Shown in pieces: positions 38,101 through 53,100 of a stretch of 64,000 bases of DNA. Origin of the DNA: Alviniconcha marisindica (lineage: Eukaryota; Mollusca; Gastropoda; Provannidae); the NCBI GenBank assembly GCA_018857735.1, contig JABMCL010000713.1, forward strand, positions 802,501 to 866,500. Reading direction: 5' to 3'. Positions within the stretch are counted from its first letter, which is position 1; each line of letters begins with the position of its first letter. The notes under the pieces are model-generated. The model saw nothing but the letters and a program-made list of their open reading frames with translations. It was not told the DNA's origin and made no database searches. A program made the position numbers and the translations under genes.

Positions 38101-41100
38101 TAAATGTTTGCAGATGCGGGTGAACAGACCATAGCCATTTGATACCTCTTCAGGGTCTACGGGCTTGCAAATGCAGATGACTGACTGTAGCCATCCGATA
38201 CAGAGTCATGATGTGAATGTTAGCAGGTGACAGACCACAGTCATCTGACACTGCTGTAGGGTCAGAGCTTGTACACCAGGAAGACAGACCACAGTCAGTG
38301 GAGACCACTAGGGCCTGAATGTGTGCAGATCCAGCACACAGAGTGTATGGTCAGGATGTCTGAAGATCCAACAGATAGACAATTGCCCCTTGAGATCATT
38401 TCAGCCTTTAGGATCAGTGCGTTGGCAATCCACAAAACAGACTACAGCTGGTCACTTAGCGGTACAGTGCTACATGTACCTTGTGTGTGTGTATGTGTGA
38501 TCTAAATCTGGATTATTTTTGGTATTGTATGTGTAGATGCACAGAATCCTATGAGTGTATGTGTGTGCACATGCAAGCAATGCTGTGTGTGTGCATGTGT
38601 GTGTGTGTGCGCGCGTTTGTCTGTATGTGTGTGTCTGTCTGCTCTGTATGTGTGTGTCTGTCTGCTCTGTATGAACAGGCTTATTTATTAATGTATTATG
38701 ATGTCACAGACTCTTTCTCAGTGTAAGTATTAAAGTTTCCATACGTTTCTTTAATACGCTGTCAAGCACTCTGAGTCACCAAAAGCATTCTATAAATTCC
38801 ATTATTATCCTTATTGTGTAAACTGCAGGGGCTGCTGTTGGCTGTCAGCAACCAAACGAAGCATGCAAATATAGATTTGTGTACATTTTCTACATTTTCA
38901 GGCCAACTTGCATCTGTTTCTGTTCACCTTTAAACAGTACCCCTACCTCCAACCAAAAAAAACGCATTCACCCAGAACACTCATCCAAACAGTCAGACAC
39001 AGAGAAAGCTGCACACTAACCAGCTCTCTTACACAGGACAGAGGTATAACAGGCCACAAAAAAAAAACTAGTGTGGGTGGGATAGTTCAGTTGGTATCCA
39101 ACTAAAAGCTAGGTAAGTAAGTAAGTTGGTGTTTTACGCCCAGTCAACCGGTGCGGTTATATCAGGGTGACTAAACGTTAGGTGCAATACCGACATGGGT
39201 GCAGCAAGGGATTTTTCTCCAAGAGCCAACTTCCAGTGCGGACTCTCTTATGGTGTCTGTACACCTCCTGTGTGCAACTGCATGCAGCAACATCTGTGTG
39301 CACATTAAAAATCCCAAACACTGGCAGCCATACCATTGTTTGGACACATGAAAATACTGCACACATTGGTAAGAATGGGTAGTGCTGTTCTTGCCTTAGG
39401 TGACCCAAATTTCGCTCAAGGGACAATGAAGCACTAAAACAACAGGAAGACTCTCAGCCTAACCACTCATCCACAAGACCCTCAACTTACGGACGATGGC
39501 ACGAGGTTTGAACGGCAGCAGCTGGTCAATGTCAGGTTTCGGGTAGCGTGGCCGCTTGGCTTTGGCTGGCTCCTCTGCAACAACTGGGGTGTGAAGCAAG
39601 GTGCTGGCGCCGAGGCTGGGCGGCAGCTGCACCACGTTCTGTTTGATCAGAGCCTGTCAGATGCAGTGTGAGGAAACGTGTATATATATGTGTGTGTATG
39701 CTAAACAATGCTAAACAGTGTGAGGAAACGTGTATATATATATATATTATGTGTGTGTATGCTAAACAATGCTACACAAAAGCTAAGTTGGAAAGAAAGA
39801 ACCTGTGATCAGTGTTTGACCTCTCATCAGATGAACCTGTGACAAATCATTCCTTTGCTGGTAAATCCACTGTGGCTTTACACTGCTTGAAAAATTCACC
39901 AAACCCGTTGAACACAAACTCCATTTTGAGACACTAAAAGATGATATGCTGCTGCTGCACCTATGAGCAAGTGGCACGAGTCCTGCTGCAATCAGCTCTA
40001 TATGAATGAAACACTGGGGTCACCAAGACTTGTAGAAGACAATGGAAATGGGCAAGCGGGCTTCAGACTTAGACAGCATGACGAAAGAGATTTGAATGCA
40101 GAAGAAGAAGAAAGCCTATCAGCTTCCTGGTATTTTTCATAAGTACATGTATATGTCCTGAAATTGTGTATCTATACATACCATGTAACCAATGGCCTTG
40201 AGTTCACTGTCAGAACAAGGCAGAAGGTCAAGGTACTTGTAGCGGTCTATCAACAGTGCTGTCTCCTTCCCTTCAAACTCCTGCACCTGTTCACAAAGAC
40301 ACAAAATGTTTACCACTGCAAACATTTCATCAAACTTCAAGGGCTGCCTGCTACAACCTTGTACCACTGATTTTTAAAAAGGCAAGCAAAGCTTCACATA
40401 ATTTTGATTTCAAGCAAAAAACAAGACAATGAAATGATAATAACACATTTGCCCAAAAAATCCTTTTGGCTATCAGATATGGCTGTGGCTGAATTCTGAC
40501 ATGTCAGTGTAAACAAAACCAATATGATTCTGTCGAAACAAGGAAAAGAACAAATACAAAAGCTAATCAGTTCACACTCAAAACTCCTTCCAACTGAGCA
40601 TGCTACTATTTCATCTATTCGTAATGATATGAAGTGTCTTTCATATGTTTTTTACTGACTCGAAGTTTTGAATTCGTGCGGACAAACACCTACAGAGAAA
40701 ACTGATCCTGCTGTTTTCCAAATCACTGAGACCTTGAAATAAGGTCAAGGTCTTTTGAAATGGTTTCAATGGGCTTCAGCTAATTCAAAGTTTTCATGCA
40801 AAGATTGAAAAGTTCCATTCAAAAAGTGTGTGAGAAAAGGCCCACATTCAGATTTTTGCCCAGACAGATAATGTGTTATCCTTCAGGTTTTTAACCATGT
40901 GAAATTCACAAAGAACATTATGAGTATTCTTTCTTGATGTGAGTAATAAGAGTACTGTCTGAACTCAGACAAAAATGCAAAATGCAACTTCAAGTTTCAC
41001 ACTTCTGAGACAGTCACAGCTTTGTCTTATGTATGAATTCAGGTAACCTACTAAGTCTGAACTCAAAGGGATAAAGACCGACAAATACAGCTTTCTGTCT

Positions 41101-44100
41101 AACCTTGCTTATCCCACTTTAACCCACTTGGCCCCAGACCACCCGCCACCGCCTGCTCTCTTTCTATACTGCGCGACCCGCAGACACTGCATGCTAGCAT
41201 CCCGGCTTATGCAAATAGGAATGGGATTCTCGCGAGACTTGTAGCCTCATTTTCACTATTGTTTACCACTTCCAGCGATGTCCTTTGTTTGAAGTTTGGT
41301 GGAGTTTGAGAGATGCTGTGAATTTTCAAAGTTGCAAGATGGATACACGATAGATGCATGAAAATAAATAAAAGCCATCCTGTTAGCAATGGTGTCGGAC
41401 CTTCATCCATTGAGATTTCAACTGCAAATTTGGCTCAGCTGCTTACTGTGGGCACCCTAACAAACTCACAGAGCTTTATCTTTGGAGATTCAAACTGGAA
41501 ATTTTGCAGTCAGTTACCCCGTAGACACCAAAAAACCTAACACTCAGATGCAGGCTTTTCTGACGTGGGATTATTATTTTTAAATGCTTTTATTTTTGAG
41601 TGAAAAAATATCAAAACCTGTTGTATAAACAAGAACACTGGATTCACAAACTGGGAAAAATATGAAGTGAGCTGAAACTTTTGTTTGGTGTTTATTATTG
41701 ATTTTTAAAGTTGTATACCGGGATCATTTGACACAGTTACTTCCCTTCACATGGGATTTCGTAGCGAAAGAGCAGCGGCTGGTCTGGGGCCAAGTGGGTT
41801 AACACAAAATAAGGCCAAGGTTATTCAAACAGATATGCGTGGGAACAGCTCAGTAAGTACTACATCATCCAATAACTGAAAGTTGTTGCAACTATAGTCC
41901 CTAACAAAGCTGCAATGCTATGTTTTTTGACGCAGGTGTGCTGGAAACAAAACTATTTGTATGTGAGTCAATAATTCCAGAACGTTTACCTTTTCAATGG
42001 TCTGAGCCCGGCGTTTCTCCACTTTGACTATACTCGCCAGATCACCGACTTGTGACTCAAAGGCCAGGAATCGACTCCAGATGTCTCTGGGTTCAAAACA
42101 GCATAAACAGACAAATATAATGCACTAAGAAAAGAGGGACAGAATAATTATGGCCCAATGCCAACACACAACCACGAACAGGAACACCATGCACACAAAC
42201 ACACATACTCCAGGGAACATTTAGGACATGGAGTGGGTGGCTAATGACAGCTCTGAGCTGTCCCTTCGAGGAATTACACACATCTTTCAAACCTGGAGAC
42301 AGAAACTTATCTTTCTTCTCTGCCTGGCAGTGCTCAGAAAAAGTTTTCCACATTTTAACAATTACTGATCAAGCAGCAACGGGTCTGACCAAGAATCAGC
42401 ATTTTTCTCAAATGCTATAAAACAGTATAATCAGGTTTTTCTTAATGATGCATGCTTGCAGATTTATGATTATGCTATTTTCAGTGAGAAATGTGTGTGT
42501 GTGGGGAGGGGGGGGGCAAAGAAAAAATATATAAAGAGAACCGTATCCGTATCTGTCCTCTCTAGACAGTAAGCTATAAATCCTAATCCAGCCAGAGGAC
42601 ACACCCTTAGCAGAACAATGTTCTTACATTCAGCAAAAAAGTGCATGCACTAAAGTTCAATCTGACATGCAGAACTACAACATACCAATAACATCAAAAC
42701 CTGTCCAATAAAACATGATCAAACATGCACACACACACACACGATTAGCAATGAAAAAGGAGCAACTCTTACGTGGATTTCTCTGGAGTGATGTGACCTG
42801 AGCTCAGTACTCGTTCAAACAGTACCCGGGTGTTGTTGTCCTCTGCAAAATGAAATCACGACAAGAGGTGAGCATCCTACTCTATCCACCACAACCCCCA
42901 TCCATCTTTATCCTAACAGTTCTTCACCTGTGTTCTTTAAAACCTCCAAACAGCAGTAGCAGAGGCAGAGTGTTGTATCAGTTGCCTCTGATGTTGATAG
43001 TAATATTCCACAGAGTATCCACACGATCAAAAAGCTTCAAATGTCACCATACTAAGCACACTCCAAGCATCGTTTTCCGGCACCTTCCTCCAAACTCTGC
43101 CAGATTTAGTTACGCCACTGAAGGGGCACTGTTTATCTCCACGCAGCTGTCCAGCGACGCGGTCAGCGCCTTCCGAAAGGTTTAGGTACTGATAAGACTG
43201 TGGAAGCAGCCCAGCGCCCAAGAACATACATAAACATGAGACACATCCACCCTGGGTAAGAAAAAGATCTCCGTCTTGATTCAAATGATTGTGATTTTAT
43301 CTGTGCTGGTGTAAACTTTGTTGGCGGCTATAAATGACACACATTGTTTTATTTGAGTTGTTTGTAACAAACTTACTACTGTTTGAACACCAACAAAAAA
43401 CTGCTCGCTAGCTGACAGTTTTCTGGACCCTGTGGTGTAACTAAATACGGCAGTGGTTGAAGGAAGGATGTCGTAAACCAGTGCTTGGAGTTTGCATACT
43501 AAGTTCACGGGAAGCAGTCTCTCACAATATGCTCTTTGACTTTAAACATGTCCAGTTCCTGTATGGTTCATATAAGCTGTTAATGTAATTGGAGGCTGAG
43601 ACTGTTTTTTGGGAGGAGGGGGTGAACTCACCATTCAAGTGTGACATGAACTCGATGTAGCACAGCGCATACTCTGGAACATCATTGTAGCGCTTCAACC
43701 CCAGCTCAAATATCTTCAGGGCTATGCTCTTCTCCTAAAACAAACAAAAAAGAGAACGTTTTAAAATCCAGCCCATTTCTGGACTCAAGTGAGTAGAAGG
43801 CATTTAGCTCATTGGGAGCTTGCAGTGCACAGCTGCTGGCAGACAGCATCATACGAGATTATGACACGGTGAAAATTAGACGTAATTAGTGTTCTAGGTG
43901 AAACTGCCGCAATTATGTAATTCACATGTTTGTGTGTGTGTGTGTGTGTTTTTCAGGGATTTGAATGAGTTAAAGATTCTAAAATCATTATGCTAAATCA
44001 CTTTGTATCAAACAAAACTGTAGGTACCATATGGTGATACATACAGCTTTCCCTGTAATCACAATGTTACCATGTGGGTTGTCTCCTCTTTTTTTCTCCT

Positions 44101-47100
44101 TCTGTGTGTAAGTATATGCATCTCCATACACTCAACTATGACCAGCATACCATCAAAACACAAACAAAACACATCCATGCCAGCATTTTACACATCACAT
44201 GGCAGCATATTACTTTTTCGTTTTACAGCGCTCCTTTTGCAGCACAAAATGGTTGGACGTGGGTCATAAAAGACAACTCTAAAAGAGTCAGAGAGGTCCT
44301 TGGACTAGCGGTCCAAGTGCAATCAGTAAGGCAGCTAGTATAGACGTGACCCCCAGTCCTGGTAGGGTGAGGGTCTCTTTAAGTTCTTTCAAGTTAACAT
44401 AGGGTGTATGGGCGCGCTGATGTACTCTATAGTGATTTGCTGTTGTATGCGCCTAGCGGTGTCCTGCTCCTCGATGGGTGAGGCACATCATGAATGTCCT
44501 TTATTATCGTTATTTTCACACACACACATGTATACACATCCAAACACACACACCTGTACACACATACACACACTCAAGTACACACATCCAAACACACACA
44601 CCTGTACACACACACGCACATACACATGTACATGTACATATACGCACACACAAACACACAGCTCTCCATCTCTAACCTTGCTGCAGTAGTACTCCATAAG
44701 GGCTGCCGCAACATAGACGTGGTACTTTGAGCGTTTGTCTTCCCGGGCACACTTGAACACCAGCCGCGCTGATTTGATACCTTCTGCTCGACGTGCAAAC
44801 TTCATGTAGTGGATGTAGGGCTGACAGCATCATACAAAACCAAACAATTATTATGGCAACAAAGTAACAACGTTGTACAAAGTTTTAAGTCTCTACATTT
44901 GGCTTTAAAAAATGTACATTGCCAAGAGTGACATTCTTCTTCTTAGATAACATTCAACAGTCTTCTGAAAACATACTGGCACCAAAAAAACATTTCAGGC
45001 TACGTGAAGGGTTTTGAACAGGCTGTCCTGGAATAGACACAAACTGCTCAGCTAAGCTCCACGGTAGGACTGAGAGTGGCTTGCATTACATGTCATCTGG
45101 CACAAAAGTTGGAAAGTTGGAAAACTCTGAAAGAATGAGGTGTGTAAGAACCATGACAGATGATGTGCTTGGAGCAATAACAAAAACAACAATAACAATA
45201 TACTTTATTCATCCCAATTCACAAAGTTTTCAATCGACTTGTGGTATAGTGCATCTTCATCATTACTAATTTTTCCAACCAGTTCCGTATCATCTGCAAA
45301 TTTGACTAGAGGACATGACTCATCAGTGCTTCTACAGTCAGCTGTATACAGCGCACACAAAAAGGGTGCTAAAACTGTACAATGATGACGTCCAACTTCT
45401 AGTTCAAGTCTGGTCCATGAGGACACACAGCAATGGGGGGGTGGGGGGGGGGGGGGGGTCAGCTCAAGCAGGTGCAGCAGTTTTTCTCTCTGAGTCAACT
45501 TTCAGCGCAGACTCTCTTACAGTATACGTACAGCCACAGTATGCAATCACACGCATTAACATCTGTGTGCACATTCAAGAACCCAAGCAATGGCAGCCGT
45601 ACCATTGCTTGGACATGAAAAAATACAACATACACTAGGTCCACCCTTCAAGATGAAAGTGGTTGCCCAAGTGGCAGGGAACTGAAAGCAGGTACGAAAC
45701 TCATGGGGGGAAAAACAAAAGGTGCACTGCCTCCTTAAAGAGATGAATGCAGAAGAAATGACAGCACAAGATGCAGAAGCAGGAGATGGCAGATTGGGTG
45801 TACTATCTCCCTAAAGAGAGGATTGCACAGGGACAGACAGAAGAAGATGCAGAAGCAGGAGAAGGCAGATTGGGTGTACTATCTCCCTAAAGAGAGGAAT
45901 GCAGAAGGACAGATGGAAGAAGATGCAGGAGTAGGAGAAGGCAGATGAGAGAGGAAAAAGGGTTCCAGGCTGTCATTCATACCTGATTTTAATTTTTTAA
46001 ACGTCAACAATCAAACAAATAGCAGCATTTGCCACTAAGCATACCGGCTATTCTTTCCTAAGAAACTAAAGAATAGCATAGGATCTAAAGACTGGTTGAT
46101 TCTGAACACAAGATCGCATATCATCTGCAATCACATGAGGCAAATCACAATCATTGACCTCTACTGGACAAATCATTGCTGTGATGCTCGGACTCAAACC
46201 ATCAGCACCCCACCATTCAATAAGGTACCGCAGGGTGGTCAGTCCAGCTGTGAAGAAAGACGCAGAGAACAGAGCTCAGCGCAAAACCCTCTGCAGGTGA
46301 AAGTGGCTAAGAGTAGAGACAGACAGACCTGAGACGGAGAGACAGCTGGAGGCGGGCACTGAAACAGGGAAACAAACAAGCAGGCAAGAGACAGACAGAA
46401 AGAGTGAGAGTGAAGGGCAACAGAGTACATCAGTACCCACCAGGGTTGGGTCAACATCCTCCCTTTCCACTAGACGCTTGTAGATCTGGTGAACTTTTTC
46501 ATACTTCATTCGTGTCTGAAACAAAGCATTTGGGGCACAGCTATGATGACAATATGAAAAACTGGCATCAATCAACTACTGATAACCATTTTAAAAATAC
46601 CATATTCATGATACTGAATATATGTATTTAATCTATGATATATATACTCACAGTCCCCCCAAAAAAGCAAAGTAAAAAATGCATGCACGTATGCTGTGTG
46701 TGTGTACGGGGGGTACTGCATGAACCAAACAACTAAAACAATGCTCTAACTTACTTCCTCAAAGTCGGCGTAGGCAAAGTAAATCAGCATGTTGGATTTC
46801 ATGAGACTGGTGGTGGCACGCTCGAAGATGGCAGCTGCCTCATCGGCAAACATCTTGCCAGCATTCTGATCCCCCTTTTCCGTGAGGATTTTGCTGGACT
46901 GCTCGAGGTAGGATGCAGCTTCGTACCACGTGTCAGGGTGATGTCCCAAACACAGTAGGCACTGCTCATAAGCAAACATCACTGGAACAAAGATAAATGA
47001 ACATCACACAGGTCTGGTTTACAGCGTGGTTTCCCCGGTTTCTCTTGCTCTGGACCAGGAGCTGGGAATAAACTGCCTTACTCTGTCAGACGCTGTGCAA

Positions 47101-50100
47101 CCCTTTCTTCTTTCAAAAGCAATCCCAAAACAACCTTTTCTCATATTTCTCACTGCTGTTGAGATTATGTCTCACATTTCTCCTTTTGTCTGTCATCATG
47201 ACTTGTTCTTTTCGTTCATCATCATTACATTATTATGTTCCAAGAAAGAAGGGGGGAAAAAAAGAGAGAAAAAAAAATGGAAGCACTGAAGAAAGATAGT
47301 GGAGAACATCACATAAACAAAATGCAGCTAATTTCTAAAACAATGTATTAGGCGGCCTAAAATCCAATCCGTTAGTATGTTCCTATAGCTACAACCAGGA
47401 AGTGACTGGCCAGATCTCCAGCACTTCCTTTCTTCAAGGACAATGTTTCTTCTTTTTACAGTTGAGTGTGCAGAACTGTGAGCCAGCTTCTTACTTTGAT
47501 TTGTTGACCTGTGGTTGGAACTGATGCAGAAGAAATTTTGAATGTGTGAGTGCAGTTGACAAGACATTAAAATCCAAGAACTAACGGACCAACTCCTCCC
47601 CTGTCCTGTCTCTCTGGCATAACGCCAACCTGTCACTCTAGCTGGTGCTAGTTTGATTGACGATCGCTTTTATAGTGCTATTCTCCGCTCTCTCGAGCAG
47701 ACTCATGGCGCTTGCATGTGGTTCTACATGAGTGATTAGCATTATAGCATTTTTTTAATTTTTTTTAAATATCCACCAAAGTGGTGTACTTACAGCGCTG
47801 GCATGGCTGGTGCCACATGAAACTGCAGCGTCTCGGCGCAAGTTCTGGTACACCATACAACCATGCACCATGTCACTTCATGCAAAGCCACATGTATACG
47901 TAAGGTGTATGTGTGTTTAGCTGTAACCTGCCACCTGCACTTTTGGCAGAATGACCGGGATCTTTTACATGCTACTGCGGTAACACAGAGGTGGAACGGA
48001 TACTGAAATAAGAGTCAGCACAGAAAGCCGACCCTGGAGAAGAAAATTCTCCCGCCGCACCTCCAGAGATTCGAACACACAACCTTTCAATCACAAGTCC
48101 AGCACTCTAACCTCTGAGCTATCCCCCGCTAGTGTACATCACCCTCATTTAGGCTGCTGTTTCTATACCACATGCAGCTTCCTGTCCATGGTGTGAAATC
48201 CTTTCAAGGTACAGAATAAAATGTGGCTGAAGCTTTTTTCTCAGGTCTACACTTATACACACCTCTTTTAGTTATGAGAGCGTGATCTTCTGTCCTCAGA
48301 GGGTTGTTTTTTTCCCAGGCAATGTACTTCTTCCACAACTCCACCTGTCATAGAAGCAAAAGTTGTTTTCAATGACTCGCAATAATTATACATTGATCAG
48401 CATCTGACTCAGAAGGATTAATGTGAAAACTTGTATCCTTTATTAGAAAACACATGTTGACAAACACATACATACACACACACGCACATATCCATGCACG
48501 CAGGCATGTGCACGTGCTCACACACACACACACACACACAGAGTGACACTATACCACAACTTTGTACAATACCACTCAGCCTCCCTAAAATATAACACTA
48601 ATTAACCAACTACAGACAGCAATGAAACAAACCATTTCACCTGTTTTCCTTCTTGGAAAGTGTTCTGAGGTGGGACAGATGGGGCACTCTTATCCAGCCC
48701 CCTGGTGACTGCTTCATACTCCTTGGCCACACGCCGTGCATTCATGTAGTCTCTGCCTCTGTCCTCTGTCATCTTCTTGGCAATCAGGGCATTGATGCTC
48801 TGAAAGGAGGTTGTGGAACCTCAACATCATCTTGAACAATCTATGGAACCTCAACATCATCTTGAACAATCTATGGAACCTCAACATCATCTTGAACAAT
48901 CTATGGAACCTCAACATCATCTTGAACAATCTATGGAACCTCAACATCATCTTGAACAATCTCTATATATAAACACTTTGGTTTCTTTTCTGAAACAGTT
49001 ATCTTTATTGCCTGAATCAACAGTGGGAATTAATGGTGCATGACAGACATCACACAAATAACAAGGGACTCAACAAAGTGACCTGAATCATCTACAGTAA
49101 CCACCATCTGGCCGGCAAGCAAATACATGGTGCTAAAACTCCATGTAATTAATGGTCACAAGCAGCATGACTTCTTTTTGTAAGTCCACATTTACAAGTT
49201 TTGCTCAAGAATGTTTAACTGTACTGCAACTTGCACACTTACAGCGGATACCTTGGTGCACTTCAGCTATCGTAAACCCAGCTTTCAACTGTTCTAATCA
49301 TTCAAATCACAAGTTTGCTAACAAAAGGTTCAGCAGTTCAGATGATATCATCCAAACAAACAAAATATTGAATGTTCACTGTGACCCTGAACATAGAAAC
49401 CCTGTATGTTTTCACTGGACATTTAGTTTATGATGATCTACCATCAAACTAAGTCTGGTTGCAAAACAATAATTAATTCACAAGATATACTAGAAATGGT
49501 CAAATTCTGATTGTATAAGCCTTCTTGATCTTTACCTTGAAGACAAGACAGGAATCCTTTTTTCTTTTTTTTGACAACTCTCTGCTTATGATGATGTATC
49601 ACCATACTATTTTTGGTTACAAAAGGATGAGCACTTCATAAGATATAATCCGGACAAACATTTGAAATTCTCAACTTTGACACTGACCTTGATAAAAGCA
49701 AGCCAAGACCTTGAAGATAGCAACCCAGTTTGTTTGCATGACACTCTAACCCATAATGATTCAACACCATACCAAGTTTGGTTCAAAAGGTTGAGCAGTT
49801 CAGAAGATACTGTCCACAGAAACTACTGAGATACTGAACATTTACTGTGACTTAACCTTGAGCAAAGCAATCCAGTATTTTTACTGGGCACTTTGGCTTA
49901 TGATGATCTACCATCACACTAAGATTGGTTGCAAAAGAATCATTAGTTCAGAAGACAGTACCACTGGCCAGAGAGACAATGTTGAATCCAATCTACCCCC
50001 CGCCCCCCTTTTCCCCAACCTGTCCAGACACTGTTATGGTTTACAACAGCCCATCCACCGAATACCACACATACACAGCTTTACAAATCTGTCACATACT

Positions 50101-53100
50101 TTCTATCTCCATCATGGGTCTTTTCCTAGTTGTAATGTTTATTTTCCATTTGGTTGTTAACCGTTTCCATCTTTAATATTGTTTATTTATGTGCCTGTAC
50201 TTAAAGCTGCAACAAGGAGTGTGCACAGGAAGTTTTAACCAAAATTCCAACACATACCCACAGTTACAACGGAAGCACCTCATCAGCTAGCAATACGCAT
50301 ATTTTGCGCGAGGCACAAAAGCCTGCAGCGATGTCTGTAACTTTGTGACTAACAGAACGCTCACGTTTTCGTAGGCACAGTACTCCTTCCAGAGGATTTC
50401 AATGTGGATCATGGGGTTGGTCACACCACGCTGGTACACTTTGCGCACGGCAGAGATCCTCTGGTTTTCCGCATACGAACCAACGGCCTCCCTGAGATAA
50501 GGGATCAAATGTAAACACTCCTTTTGGGTTTTCTGCATGGAACGGGTTAGGGTTTACTGTGCAGGACTGATGTGCCGGGTTTTTTGGCTTTTTTCTTACT
50601 TGAGTAAATATGCTGTGAAACCCACTGCCGTAAGACCAAACTCTGTTAAAATCAGTTTTTTCTTGAGACAAAGCAATTCTAACATCAAGACTCTACACAC
50701 TTCTGGTACTTCTATTACTGTATTACTTTTAAGACAAATGTTGGTAAAGATAATGCAGCAACTATGACAGTCTGGGACACTTTCTGTAGTTAATGTAACC
50801 AGTCATCCTGGTTTTGTTTGTTACAAAAAACAAAAACAAACTACCCTAGAAAGTACTCAAATACATTTCTCTTCTTAGCAATAACCCCTGCTGTTCCTCA
50901 ACTACTGGAATTCTGTCTACTGATGGAAAAACCTTACATTGGCCAACTACACGTGTTGTTTACCCACAGTCAGTCTCTCACACTTACACAGACTTGAGGA
51001 AGTTGATGTAATCCACCCAGATTTGATATGACATGATGTCCATGCCAATTTTCTCCAGGGCAAAATCGTATGCCTGCGCCATTTTCTCTCTGTATGATGA
51101 CAGTGCCCCCTTGGTCTCTTTGATGTAGCTCAGGTACAGCTTCCAGAGATCAATGTTCAGAACTTTGATCAAGCAACGCTGGAAAAGCTGGCCCCAACAA
51201 AATTGACAGAAAAGTGAAAGATGGACGAGGTGTCTGTCAAGAAATTTGGTTTATACACAAATTCACTGTGAGACAAACAGATATTCAACCAATTTTATTG
51301 CCTGCGATCATTTGTATAAAAATGTTTTCATACATCACATGGTCACATGTATGCAAATTCTAATATTCCACCGATTACCTCTTTTATGCATCCTGCTAGT
51401 ATTGCCCAAATAAAACTCTTCTACACACAGAAAAAGGAATGAAATAATTAACTTTTTTTTAAACAACCTATTTCAACTCAAATTTATTCGCTTATTGGTA
51501 ACATTTAAAACAGTCTCAATATCTGAAATATTTATATAAAATAAATTATATCAAAATCTTCTCAAAAACCTTTCTCTTTACAAAAACAAACTTTTCTTAG
51601 TCCGAGTGTGTGTGTGTGCATGTGTGTGTGCATCATGCATGTAAGTGTGTGAGCATGCATGCATGTGTGCGTGCTGAAACATGAAAATTGTACATTTAAA
51701 GCATGTGTATGTGCTTAGGGCCTGTTCAGGTTAGATGCTCTAAGTACCCATTATTATGATTAATATCTGATGAGTTCCAGTAAATAGTCTTTTGACATAA
51801 GACCATCAAAACTCAAATGTATGTCTAGTGTTCACAAAATGAATGAAAAGATGCAAATATGCATAACAATGTATCTGTCCAAGTCTTGTCAGATCTGGAT
51901 TGTATGCACACATGCCATGAAAAACTAGATCTTTTCTTCAACAGGTGCTTTTCTGTATCAGTACTGGCAGTCTTGTTTTCCTCACACAACTGGTCCACCA
52001 GTCTTGTTTCCCTCTCAAAACTGGCGCACATAGCGGTCTTCTTTCTCTCTCAAAACTTGTAAACCAGGCAGTACTGTTTCCACTCAAAATGTGTCTACCT
52101 AGCAGTCCTGTTTCCTTGTCAAGACTGTCGACCTAGCAGTCTCATTTCCCTCTGGAAACTTGTCCACCTAGCAATATTTTCCATCTCAAAACTGATCAAA
52201 CAAGCAGTCTTTGTTTCTCAAAACTGGTACACCAAGCAGTCTTGTTTTCCTCTCAAAACCGGTCTATCTAGTCTTCATTCCCTCTCAAAACCAGTCCATC
52301 CAGCAGTATTTTTTCTCTCAAAAACTGTCTATCAAGTAGTCTTGGTTCCCTCTCAAAACTGATCCACCTAGCTGTCTTTTTTCTCTCTCAAAACAAGTCT
52401 ATCTAGTACTCTTGGTTCCCTCTCAAAACTGATCCACCTAGCAGTCTTGTTTTCATCTCAAAACTTGTCTGTCTAGTAGTCTTGGTTCCCTCTCAAAACT
52501 GATCCACCTAGCAATCTTGTTTTCCTCTCAAAACTTGTCTGTCTAGTAGTCTTGGTTCCCTCTCAAAACCAGTCCACCTAGCAATCTTGTTTTCCTCTCA
52601 AAACTTGTCCGTCTAGTAGTCTTGGTTCCCTCTCAAAACTGATCCACCTAGCAATCTTGTTTTCCTCTCAAAACTTGTCTGTCTAGTAGTCTTGGTTCCC
52701 TCTCAAAACCAGTCCACCTAGCAATCTTGTTTTCCTCTCAAAACTTGTCTGTCTAGTAGTCTTGGTTCCCTCTCAAAACTGATCCAACTAGCAGTCTTGT
52801 TTTCCTCTCAAAACCTATCTAGTAGTTTTGTTTTCCTCTCGAAAACCTATCTAGTCTTCGTCCCCTCTCAAAACCAGTCCACCTAGCAGTCTTGTTTTTC
52901 CTTCAGAACCTATCTAGTAGTCTTGTTTTTTCCCCTCAAAACCATGCTACAGTCTTGTTTTTCTCTCAAAACCTATCTAGAGTCTTCGTCCCCTCTCAAA
53001 ACGGTCCACCTAGCAGTCTTTTTTTCCTCTCAAAAACTGTCTATCAAGTAGTCTTGGTTCCCTCTCAAAACTGGTCCACCTAGCAGTCTTGTTTTCCTCT

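Noticed and set aside
32090..43170. CRISPR-like arrays among the regular repeats (for example 57-bp, 93-bp and 30-bp units)
   Set aside because: Units repeat in full without unique spacers, and the genes are eukaryotic with introns; these are minisatellites.
48060..48131. Minus-strand tRNA gene
   Set aside because: tRNA-like promoter boxes continue directly into a SINE body shared with 55610-55925.
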